The translations under genes and the position numbers were made by a program. Below are positions 9,101 through 14,513 of a DNA stretch of 41,608 bases, piece after piece. A model generated the notes under the pieces. It was not told where the DNA came from and ran no database searches. It was given only the letters and a program-made list of their open reading frames with translations. This stretch comes from a bacterium. GTDB lineage: Bacteria > Elusimicrobiota > Elusimicrobia > Elusimicrobiales > UBA9959. The DNA lies in contig JAJZPF010000023.1 of the NCBI GenBank assembly GCA_021811315.1, forward strand, positions 1 to 41,608, written 5' to 3'. Numbering within the stretch: position 1 is the stretch's first letter; every line of letters begins with the position of its first letter.

Positions 9101-9434
9101 GGGCCTGGACGCCGAGACGGGCGTGTTCATGCTGCTTTTCCTGGACCTGTCCTATGAAGACATGAAAAAGGCCGGGCGGATGAACGATACCGGCGACCTC
9201 AAAGAGGCCATCATGCACGGCGCGGTAAAACGCGTGCGCCCGAAGATGATGACGGTGGCGGCGGCCTTCATGGGGCTTATCCCCATAATGTGGTCGCTCG
9301 GCACGGGGTCGGACCTGATGAAGCGCATCGCCGCGCCGATGATCGGCGGCCTGGCCTCCAGCTTCGCGCTGGAACTGCTGATCTACCCGGTGGTCTTCTA
9401 CCTCTGGAAGAAGAAAGAGCATAGTTTCAGTTGA
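6189..9434 (+). CDS. cusA: CusA-type Cu(I)/Ag(I) RND efflux pump
   Basis: This is a full-length (1081-residue) heavy-metal RND transporter of the inner membrane, driven by protons. It has the first helix and DAIPDLSDTQVIVYS start, the helix-4 proton relay in GVLVDGAIVEVENAYKK, and the end motif RVRPKMMTVAAAFMGLIPI. The three methionines that bind metal in E. coli CusA (M573, M623, M672) have counterparts here by motif: Met587 in ILYMPTT, Met637 in FSMMETT and Met709 in RIDMLSTG. That argues for monovalent copper/silver rather than Czc-type cobalt/zinc/cadmium export. It follows cusB by three bases. The large open frame on the opposite strand (6150-7262) is a shadow. Confidence 0.93.
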   Translation: MIKKIIGFSAHNKALVIIFALVAVIGAYFCVKNISLDAIPDLSDTQVIVYSRWDRSPDIMEDQVTYPIITSLLGVAKVKTIRGFSDFGFSYVYIIFEDGTDIYWARARVLEYLNKIQGRLPEGVKTEIGPDASSVGWVYQYALVDKSGKHDLSELRSFQDWNLKYHLQSVPGVAEVASIGGFQKQYQVNLNPNAMAAYNIPLEKVLSAVKNGNNDVGGRLIEFSGAEYMIRGKGYARSTEDIENIVVARDSNGTPVLIKSIAKVETGPEIRRGIADLNGEGDTVGGIVIIRHKENALNVINRIKEKIEQIKPSLPEGVEIVATYDRSTLIYKAIETLKRQLTEEMIIVSLVILIFLWHVPSAIIPIVTIPVSVFLAFIPMYFMGISSNIMSLSGIAISIGVLVDGAIVEVENAYKKLELWQSGGRKGDFHAVRLEALQEVGPSVFFSLLVIAVAFLPIFTLVDQEGRLFKPLAYTKNLSMFMAAILAVTLDPALRMMFARMDPFPIKPRWLGKVVNTVAVGTYYPEEKHPISKMLFAVYEPVCKFVLNHPVKTIVCALLLVLSTIPVYLKLGSEFMPPLNEGTILYMPTTLPGLSVTEAQKLLQRQDEVLKSIPEVERVFGKAGRAETSTDPAPFSMMETTVVLKPAEEWRAKPRWYSSWAPDFLRRILSHIWYDKMTWDDLITDIDSKMKFPGVSNAWTMPIKARIDMLSTGIRTPIGIKIYGADLTQIQKIGIQVEQLVTQVKGTRSAFAERTAGGYFLDFTLKRDQLARYGLSVMEAQTAVMSAIGGEPVSTTVEGRERYSINVRYAREFRDDLSKLGRVLVTTMDGINVPLAQIADIEMRQGPAMIRDENGLLSGYVYVDIEGIDVGTYVKNAKEHISANLKLPSGYSLEWSGQYENMLRVRERLKLVLPLTLFIIFILLYMNTNSAAKTFIVLMAVPFSLIGAVWFLYYLGYNVSIAVWVGMIALMGLDAETGVFMLLFLDLSYEDMKKAGRMNDTGDLKEAIMHGAVKRVRPKMMTVAAAFMGLIPIMWSLGTGSDLMKRIAAPMIGGLASSFALELLIYPVVFYLWKKKEHSFS

Positions 9435-9449
9435 TCAAGGAGAAAGAAA

Positions 9450-9986
9450 ATGAAAACCGTAAATTTTGCAGCCGCGGTTCTTTTTTTAACGGGCTTTATC
9501 TGCGCCGGGCAGGCCGGAGCCCACGGAGACGAGGAGCATAATTCCTCCGCCACGGTCGCTGCCGGTAAGGCGGCTAATGGGCCGGCCTCCAAAAAAATAA
9601 CGCGGACGAAAAGCGAGATCCTAAAAGAAAAAGCGACAAAAGCGGCGCTTCAGAAATACAACTGCCTCCTCTGCCACAAGTACAAAGGCAAAGGCGGAAA
9701 AGTGGGCCCCGCGCTTGACGAGCATCTGCGGCATCATCCGAAAGACAAGCTGAAGAAATTGTTAAAAGAGCCTAAAAAGCCCATGCCGCCCTTTTCCGGC
9801 ACGGATGCGGAACTGGATGAATTCATTAATACGGTAGTCCCCGCGCCCGCCGCCGGTACCGGCGACAGCGCTAAGCCCACGACGAAACAGGTTTCCAAAA
9901 CATATGTCTGTCCCATGGGCCACTATCAAACCGACAAACCGGGGAAATGCCCGAAATGCGGCATGGACCTGGTTGAGAAGAAATAA
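9450..9986 (+). CDS. Exported cytochrome c-like/HMBD fusion protein
   Basis: The 178-residue protein has a signal peptide (cleavage near AGA-H, residues 22-25) followed by HGDEEH, a possible metal ligand set. Residues about 70-125 look like a small class I cytochrome c: heme-attachment motif CLLCH, then GKGGKVGPALDEH and a possible axial Met in KPMPPF. The last 28 residues are a heavy-metal-binding domain, YVCPMGHYQTDKPGKCPKCG, with the ending GMDLVEKK. This is an unusual pairing of electron carrier and metal site; it could oxidise or sense copper in the periplasm, which is inference. AAGGAG lies upstream of the ATG, and it is 15 bases after cusA. Confidence 0.75.
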   Translation: MKTVNFAAAVLFLTGFICAGQAGAHGDEEHNSSATVAAGKAANGPASKKITRTKSEILKEKATKAALQKYNCLLCHKYKGKGGKVGPALDEHLRHHPKDKLKKLLKEPKKPMPPFSGTDAELDEFINTVVPAPAAGTGDSAKPTTKQVSKTYVCPMGHYQTDKPGKCPKCGMDLVEKK

Positions 9987-10007
9987 GGAAAGCCTTAAAG
10001 GAGCGAA

Positions 10008-10214
10008 ATGGCAACGGCTGGAATAATTATAATGGTTGTAATGATGGGCGCGATGTTGCTTTCGGGCGGACATGGCATGATGGGCAAAATGGAACACGAC
10101 CAGAACAAGTCCGCTTCTCATGAAGTAACGGTGTCCACCCCTACTGCAGTATCCACCTCCGCCGTGCAGAGCACGCCGGCGAATGACACAAGGGACGCGG
10201 AGCACGCGCATTAA
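10008..10214 (+). CDS. Small Met/His-rich membrane-anchored peptide
   Basis: This 68-residue protein has one N-terminal hydrophobic segment rich in methionine (IIIMVVMMGAMLL) followed by GGHGMMGKMEHDQ and a Ser/Thr-rich tail that ends DAEHAH. AAAGGAG lies at a good distance before the ATG. It stands 21 bases after the cytochrome/HMBD gene and is followed by a Cys-rich small gene. The Met and His content suggests copper or silver binding on the periplasmic side; no family is recognised. Confidence 0.65.
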   Translation: MATAGIIIMVVMMGAMLLSGGHGMMGKMEHDQNKSASHEVTVSTPTAVSTSAVQSTPANDTRDAEHAH

Positions 10215-10246
10215 ACCGCCTGAGCGCGGAATCAAGGAGAAACACA

Positions 10247-10426
10247 ATGCAAGAACCTAAAAAAGATTGCTGTTCAAAAAAACATATATGCGACATGATG
10301 GCGGATAAAGACGCGCTTGAAGCCGTGAAAGCGGCGGCGAGGGACGCGCGGTTTATATGTAAAGCCTGCGGCCGGGCCGCCGGAGACCCGGCGGCACTTT
10401 GCGAGCCGGTAAGCCTGGACGCCTGA
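10247..10426 (+). CDS. 59-residue Cys-rich cytoplasmic protein
   Basis: This gene is easy to miss. ATG 10247 follows AAGGAGA (10234-10240) and the frame stops at TGA 10424-10426. The protein begins with a CC pair and the segment KKHICDMM, then an Ala-rich helix, then FICKACGRAAGD with a CxxC, and a final Cys in ALCEPVSL. There are six Cys and no signal peptide. The CxxC and spacing resemble a small zinc-ribbon or metal-binding protein; I know similar tiny proteins in metal-handling operons but cannot name a family. It lies between the Met/His-rich peptide and the YHS protein on the same strand. Confidence 0.7.
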   Translation: MQEPKKDCCSKKHICDMMADKDALEAVKAAARDARFICKACGRAAGDPAALCEPVSLDA

Positions 10427-10487
10427 CCTGAAATACGCAGTTCCGGAATATAGAGAGAAACGAAGTTATACGGTTAATGGAAAAAAT

Positions 10488-11024
10488 ATGAACAAGAAAC
10501 TGACAATGCTGTGCGGGTTCGCCCTGGTTTTAGGCTGCTCTGCGGCTTTTGCCGCTGAAAGCGCAAAGCCGGCAAAAGAGGCTGACAAGAGCCAGGAGCA
10601 GGAGAAAAACACTAAAGCCGCCGTTAAGGCGAAAGCGGCGCAGCGAAAAATAACGAAAGAGGAAATAGGAAAAGAAGCGGTCTGCCCGGTAACCGGCGAG
10701 AAGTTCAAGGTGACGGCGGAGACCCTCTCGGCTTCCTACAAGGGCAAGGTCTACTACTTCTGCTGCCCAGGCTGCGACAAACCGTTCAGTAAGGATCCGG
10801 AGAAGTATATAAACAAGAAAGAGGCGGGCCAGGATAAAATATATGTCTGCCCAATGGGGGATTACCAAGGGAACAAACCCGGCAAATGCCCCAAATGCGG
10901 CATGAACCTGGCCGAGAAGAAGGCGGAGCGGAGCAAAACATATGTCTGCCCCATGGGCGACTACCAGGGCGACAAGCCAGGCGAATGCCCCAAGTGCGGG
11001 ATGGACCTTGTTGAGAAGAAGTGA
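10488..11024 (+). CDS. Exported YHS/TRASH domain protein with two HMBD repeats
   Basis: The 178-residue product has a signal peptide (LVLGCSAAFAA, cleavage near residue 23), a charged Lys/Glu/Ala linker, and three metal-binding modules. Residues about 63-107 are a YHS/TRASH-type domain: AVCPVTGEKF, then GKVYYFCCPGCDKPFSKDP, with the paired Cys expected for metal. Residues about 117-143 and 150-178 are tandem heavy-metal-binding domains (YVCPMGDYQGNKPGKCPKCG and YVCPMGDYQGDKPGECPKCG), nearly identical to each other and to the end of the 9450 gene product. It is probably a periplasmic metal buffer or chaperone serving the Cus pump. It precedes the RiPP precursor gene by 63 bases on the same strand, with no clear terminator between. 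Confidence 0.85.
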   Translation: MNKKLTMLCGFALVLGCSAAFAAESAKPAKEADKSQEQEKNTKAAVKAKAAQRKITKEEIGKEAVCPVTGEKFKVTAETLSASYKGKVYYFCCPGCDKPFSKDPEKYINKKEAGQDKIYVCPMGDYQGNKPGKCPKCGMNLAEKKAERSKTYVCPMGDYQGDKPGECPKCGMDLVEKK

Positions 11025-11087
11025 ACCGAAAATTTCCGGGCCGGCTTGTACAGGCCGGGAAGAAGTGAAAAGCAACGGAGGTAACGC

Positions 11088-11183
11088 ATGCTGTTCGAAG
11101 AACACAATGAAGTTGCGGTTGCCGTCGTGAGCGTACAACACTGCATTGGTCAGGGCGGGGATTGCACCCACGACCCTGCCTAG
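11088..11183 (+). CDS. Putative RiPP precursor peptide A
   Basis: This gene is short (31 codons), with a very strong ribosome binding site, GGAGGTAAC, ending five to six bases before ATG 11088. The N-terminal half is an acidic start followed by EVAVAVVSV, an alternating hydrophobic stretch suited to a beta strand. The C-terminal half is QHCIGQGGDC followed by THDPA: two Cys (19, 26), two His (18, 28) and a Gly-rich turn. A second copy, 28/31 identical, lies on the opposite strand at 12602-12697, and nine codons differ only synonymously, so selection acts on the protein. A radical SAM/SPASM enzyme starts 98 bases downstream. Residues 1-17 probably form the leader and 18-31 the modified core; that split is inference. 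Confidence 0.85.
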   Translation: MLFEEHNEVAVAVVSVQHCIGQGGDCTHDPA

Positions 11184-11202
11184 TGCAGCGTAAGTAATAA
11201 TG

Positions 11203-11258
11203 GGCGCAGCCTCCATGCAAGTCCGGCTGTTACAGGAGGACCCATGGAGGCTGCGTTC
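11203..11258 (+). terminator. Strong hairpin between precursor A and the radical SAM gene
   Basis: CGCAGCCTCCATG (11205-11217) pairs perfectly over 13 bases with CATGGAGGCTGCG (11243-11255), with G-U/G-C pairs extending it, around a 25-base loop. The following sequence TTCCATATCATTTTAAC is only moderately T-rich, so it may be a leaky terminator or an RNA-stabilising hairpin. It would give more precursor than enzyme mRNA, a common arrangement in RiPP loci. Confidence 0.55.
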
Positions 11259-11281
11259 CATATCATTTTAACTTATAATCC

Positions 11282-12496
11282 ATGCTCATAATCAATTGCG
11301 TCATCAAGCGTTCCCAGGACGATATCTGGCTGCATCATACGGCCAGCGGCTACAAAGTAAAGATGAACCAGGATGCGCTGGACGTACTCCAGGCTATGGC
11401 CGCCCGCCGGAGCACCGCCGAGATGACGGAAAAGGAAAAGTTCATTTATGACAAGCTGGCGGCCAAAGGAATAGCCGGAGAAGACACCGGCCGCAAAGAG
11501 GACCGCCGCATCATTATCAGAGAAAAGAGCAGTCTCGCCTCGGCGGACCTGGAGTTTTCGGGCCGCTGCAACCTGCGCTGTGCCCACTGCTTCGCCGCGC
11601 TTTCACAGAAAGACATGAGCCGGGAGATCCTTGAAAAAGTATTCGCCGGGATCGACGCCCTTGAACCGACGACCCTGACGATCAATGGCGGCGAACCGCT
11701 GCTGAACCCGCTGCTCCCAGAAGCGCTCGGACTTGCGCGGGCGCGGCGGATGCGCGTTAACCTTATGACTAACGCCACCCTTGTCACTGATGCTGCCGCC
11801 GCCATGCTGAAAGAGTCCGGCGTGGCCCTTGTAGCGGTCAGCCTGGATTTCTTCGAGGAAACACACGACGCCATCCGCGGGCGCGGCGCCTTCAAGAGGG
11901 CTGTGGCTGGAATAAAACTTCTGGTCTCCCGCAAAGTCCCTGTCTCTATAACGGCCCTGGTCCAGGATAGCACCGCGGGGCAGGTCGAGGAATTCAAGAA
12001 TTTCTGCCTCGGCGAACTCGGGGCCTCCGGCATAAGATTCTCCTCCATCACCCCGATAGGCGGCGCAAAGGATTCGCCCGGACTGGAGCTGTCCGTCACG
12101 AAGACGAAAGAACTCTTCAACAAGGGTTTGATCCCGGCCCCCGGAGACGCCGAAGGCGTTATCGCCAGATTTGCGGGGGGACGCAATTTTTATTGCAAGG
12201 CCGGCGTAGGGCAGTGTTTTATCGCGGCGGACGGCCAGGTATACGCCTGCCATTATTTCCAGAATCTCGGAGAAAGCATGGGCAGCCTGTCGGACAAGTC
12301 ATTGGAAACGATATACAGGGAGTATCAGGGCAGCCGGGCCGCGCCAGTAGACCTGGATTGGAACAAGCTGGAAAAATGCAAAGCCTGCGTCCATTTCGCC
12401 AAATGCCTGGGCGGCTGCCGGGGCAGGGCGAAAATACTCTCCGGCAGCTGGTATGACCCGGACTCTTTTTCCTGCGGTATGTACGGAGTGGAATAG
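11282..12496 (+). CDS. Radical SAM/SPASM peptide maturase with PqqD/RRE-like N-terminus
   Basis: This 404-residue enzyme has the radical SAM cluster motif C96-x3-C100-x2-C103 in CNLRCAHC, the INGGEPLLNP segment, and a C-terminal SPASM domain matching the seven-Cys pattern Cx9-15Gx4C-Cx2Cx5Cx3C-C: Cys305, Gly318, Cys323, Cys366, Cys369, Cys375, Cys379 and Cys398 (plus an extra Cys312). SPASM enzymes bind two auxiliary iron-sulfur clusters and often modify ribosomal peptides. Residues about 1-60 (YKVKMNQDALDVLQAM) resemble a PqqD-like precursor-recognition domain. The two flanking peptides are the likely substrates; the chemistry (thioether, carbon-carbon bond or epimerisation) cannot be told. 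ATG 11282 is the first possible start in frame (a stop lies at 11276-11278), yet no ribosome binding site precedes it. Confidence 0.85.
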   Translation: MLIINCVIKRSQDDIWLHHTASGYKVKMNQDALDVLQAMAARRSTAEMTEKEKFIYDKLAAKGIAGEDTGRKEDRRIIIREKSSLASADLEFSGRCNLRCAHCFAALSQKDMSREILEKVFAGIDALEPTTLTINGGEPLLNPLLPEALGLARARRMRVNLMTNATLVTDAAAAMLKESGVALVAVSLDFFEETHDAIRGRGAFKRAVAGIKLLVSRKVPVSITALVQDSTAGQVEEFKNFCLGELGASGIRFSSITPIGGAKDSPGLELSVTKTKELFNKGLIPAPGDAEGVIARFAGGRNFYCKAGVGQCFIAADGQVYACHYFQNLGESMGSLSDKSLETIYREYQGSRAAPVDLDWNKLEKCKACVHFAKCLGGCRGRAKILSGSWYDPDSFSCGMYGVE

Positions 12497-12529
12497 CCTG
12501 CTGCTGAAGTCGCCGTGTTTTGGTAAAGT

Positions 12530-12594
12530 AAAAAAGGACAGCCCCGCGGGTCTTCGCTTTTAGCTAGGACCCGCGGGGCTGTTCCTGTTTTTTA
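12530..12594 (+). terminator. Bidirectional terminator between the maturase and precursor B
   Basis: ACAGCCCCGCGGGTC (12538-12552) pairs perfectly over 15 bases with GACCCGCGGGGCTGT (12568-12582) around a 15-base loop. A T run (12588-12593) follows on the plus strand and an A run (12531-12535) precedes it, giving a T run on the minus strand. It terminates the convergent transcripts of the maturase (plus) and precursor B (minus). Confidence 0.9.
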
Positions 12595-12601
12595 TTCCGG
12601 A

Positions 12602-12697
12602 CTAAGTCGGCTCGTGGTCGCAGTCGCCACCCTGACCGATGCAGTGCTGCACGCTCACGACGGCAACCGCAACTTCATTGTGTTCTTCAAACAACAT
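12602..12697 (-). CDS. Putative RiPP precursor peptide B
   Basis: This 31-codon gene is the near-copy of precursor A, on the opposite strand and converging on the maturase. The ribosome binding site GGAGGTAAC is identical and similarly spaced. Residues 1-26 are the same as in A, including EVAVAVVSV and QHCIGQGGDC; only the tail differs, DHEPT instead of THDPA (three changed residues). DNA identity is 82 of 96 bases, with a 38-base identical block at codons 4-16. Outside the coding region and ribosome binding site the two loci are unrelated. A promoter-like pair lies upstream (12798-12826), giving a leader of roughly 94 bases, and a bidirectional terminator lies just beyond the stop. It is independently expressed from A, possibly under other conditions. 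Confidence 0.85.
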   Translation of the reverse strand: MLFEEHNEVAVAVVSVQHCIGQGGDCDHEPT

Positions 12698-12797
12698 TGT
12701 GTTACCTCCTGACTTATTAGCTGACACGGGTAAATCCGAATTAGGTCCGCAGAGGGAGACTCTCCGGCCGCTCCCGGGTTACACAGTCATTGTATTT

Positions 12798-12826
12798 AGT
12801 ATATGGTCTGTATTGATTTTTCTCAA
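12798..12826 (-). promoter_or_regulatory. Promoter-like pair upstream of precursor B
   Basis: Read on the minus strand, TTGAGA (12821-12826) is separated by exactly 17 bases from TATACT (12798-12803), a good sigma70-type pair. Transcription would begin near 12791. The sequence TACAATGACT follows at once (12785-12794); the same ten bases occur in the promoters at 12991 and 25501. The rest of 12698-13097 contains no gene I can support. Confidence 0.55.
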
Positions 12827-12990
12827 GGGCCAGAAGACCCAGAGAAGCATAGGACTAAAGACCCAGGGCTGTCCCAAGAAACTTTTTCAGGCGAAGGGCG
12901 ACAACGGCTGCAAATCCCCGTCTCTTATCCTTTGAAGCCGGTTTTGATTCAAATTCAACGTATCCAGCAAAGTGAACGAACCCGCACCTT

Positions 12991-13020
12991 TTCAACAAAG
13001 ATTAATACATTTGATACAAT
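12991..13020 (+). promoter_or_regulatory. Promoter-like pair for the sulfur operon
   Basis: TTCAAC (12991-12996) is followed after 18 bases by TACAAT (13015-13020). The bases around and after the -10, TTGATACAATGACT then TATACGGCGG, are almost identical to those before the menaquinone operon at 25521-25543. The leader to the first start codon is about 70 bases. I looked for SAM or cysteine-related riboswitch cores and saw none. Confidence 0.5.
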
Positions 13021-13097
13021 GACTCTATACGGCGGAAAACGCCTTTAAAGTTAAGCAAAGACATGAAGCGTCTTTTAAACACCGCGTGGAGAAATAT

Positions 13098-14489
13098 ATG
13101 ATCTTAAAAACAGGTGAAAACATGCAGACAGTAGATTCCGTTCTGGACCTTATAGGCAATACCCCTCTTCTTAAAGTAAAACACCTGGACACCGGGAAAT
13201 GCGAACTTTTCCTTAAGTTGGAATGCCAGAATCCCGGCGGTTCCATAAAAGACCGCATCGCTCTCTCCATGATAGCCGCCGCCGAGAAGGAAGGCAAGAT
13301 CAAAAAGGGCGGAACGCTGGTGGAAGCCACCGCAGGCAATACCGGCCTGGGGCTCGCCCTGGTCGCCGCCCAGAAGGGCTATAAACTTATCCTTGTCATC
13401 CCCGATAAGATGAGCCAGGAAAAGATCTCCCATTTAAGGGCCCTGGGCGCGCAGATAATAAATACCCGCTCCGACGTGGAGAAGGGCCACCCTGAATACT
13501 ACCAGGATATGGCTGAAAGGATAGCCAAAGAAACGCCTAACGCCTACTTTATAAACCAGTTCGCGAACCCGGCCAACCCCGCGGCTCACGAAGAGAGCAC
13601 CGCTCCCGAGATCTGGGAACAGATGGAACACCGCGTTGACGCCGTGGTCTGCGGCGTAGGTTCCGGCGGAACCCTGACGGGCTTCGGTCGCTTCTTCGCG
13701 CGCGTTTCACCCGGGACGGAAATGGTACTGGCCGACCCGGCCGGCTCGGTGCTGGCCGACTATGTAAAGACCGGCAAGATCGGAAAGGCGGGCTCCTGGT
13801 ACGTGGAAGGGATAGGCGAGGATTTCATCCCCTCGGTCGCGGATATGGCCCTGGTCAAGAAGGCTTACACCGTGACCGACGCGGAAAGCTTTACGGCCGC
13901 GCGCGAGCTGCTCAAGAAAGAAGGCGTCCTGGCCGGTTCCTCCACAGGCACCCTGCTGGCCGCCGCGCTGAAATACTGCCGCGAGAGCAAGACAGCTAAG
14001 CGGGTAGTCACCGTCGTCGGGGACAGCGGGAACAAATACCTCTCGAAGATGTTCAACGACTACTGGATGGCGGACCAGGGCTTCATTAAAAGAGAAGAGT
14101 TCGGCGACCTGCGCGACCTGGTAGGGCGCCCGTGCTCCGCCGGCTCGGTGGTCTCGGTAAAACCCGGCGACGCGCTGGTGACAGCCTTCCTCCGGATGCG
14201 GATGTACGAATACTCCCAGCTCCCGGTAATGGAGGATGGCCGCGTGGTAGGGCTGCTGGACGAGTCGGATATCCTCCTTGCCGTTCATAAGGATGTCTCT
14301 AACTATCGCAAACCCGTAAAAGAGCATATGACCCACAACCTGGTCACGGTACAGCCTTCAACCTCCCTCGAAGAGATCACCACTATCCTCAACAAGGACC
14401 TGGTGGGGCTGCTCAACTGCGACGGGAAGTTCTACGGCCTTATAACCCGCGTGGACCTGCTTAACCACCTGCGGCGCTCGTTGGCGTAA
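13098..14489 (+). CDS. cbs: Cystathionine beta-synthase with C-terminal CBS pair
   Basis: This 463-residue PLP enzyme condenses serine with homocysteine to cystathionine, or may act as a cysteine synthase. The N-terminal domain has DLIGNTPLLKVKHLD, the PLP lysine in PGGSIKDR (Lys51 with this start), EATAGNTGLGLALVAAQKGY and the phosphate loop GVGSGGTLTGFGRF. Residues about 330-460 form two CBS motifs (ending LNKDLVGLLNCDGKFYGLIT) that bind adenosyl ligands and regulate activity. Three starts are possible: GTG 13086, ATG 13098 with GGAG six bases before, or ATG 13122 with AGGTG; I choose 13098. It leads an operon with a cystathionine lyase family enzyme and a MoeB-like protein, so reverse transsulfuration is the likely role. 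Confidence 0.85.
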   Translation: MILKTGENMQTVDSVLDLIGNTPLLKVKHLDTGKCELFLKLECQNPGGSIKDRIALSMIAAAEKEGKIKKGGTLVEATAGNTGLGLALVAAQKGYKLILVIPDKMSQEKISHLRALGAQIINTRSDVEKGHPEYYQDMAERIAKETPNAYFINQFANPANPAAHEESTAPEIWEQMEHRVDAVVCGVGSGGTLTGFGRFFARVSPGTEMVLADPAGSVLADYVKTGKIGKAGSWYVEGIGEDFIPSVADMALVKKAYTVTDAESFTAARELLKKEGVLAGSSTGTLLAAALKYCRESKTAKRVVTVVGDSGNKYLSKMFNDYWMADQGFIKREEFGDLRDLVGRPCSAGSVVSVKPGDALVTAFLRMRMYEYSQLPVMEDGRVVGLLDESDILLAVHKDVSNYRKPVKEHMTHNLVTVQPSTSLEEITTILNKDLVGLLNCDGKFYGLITRVDLLNHLRRSLA

Positions 14490-14513
14490 TTGAAGCAATT
14501 CAAGGAGAGCAAA

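Noticed and set aside
6189..9434. Reading the RND pump as Czc-type (Co/Zn/Cd)
   Set aside because: The three methionine positions of CusA are kept in ILYMPTT, FSMMETT and RIDMLSTG, which favours copper/silver.
10961..11146. Minus-strand frame antisense to precursor A, and its partner at 12639-12935
   Set aside because: Both begin with the same residues, but only because they read the complement of the two near-identical precursor genes. No ribosome binding site; silent differences fit the precursor frame instead.
12698..13085. SAM or cysteine riboswitch, or small genes (for example 12803-13048), before the sulfur operon
   Set aside because: I found no conserved riboswitch core and no ribosome binding site for the frames. 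Only promoter-like elements are supported.
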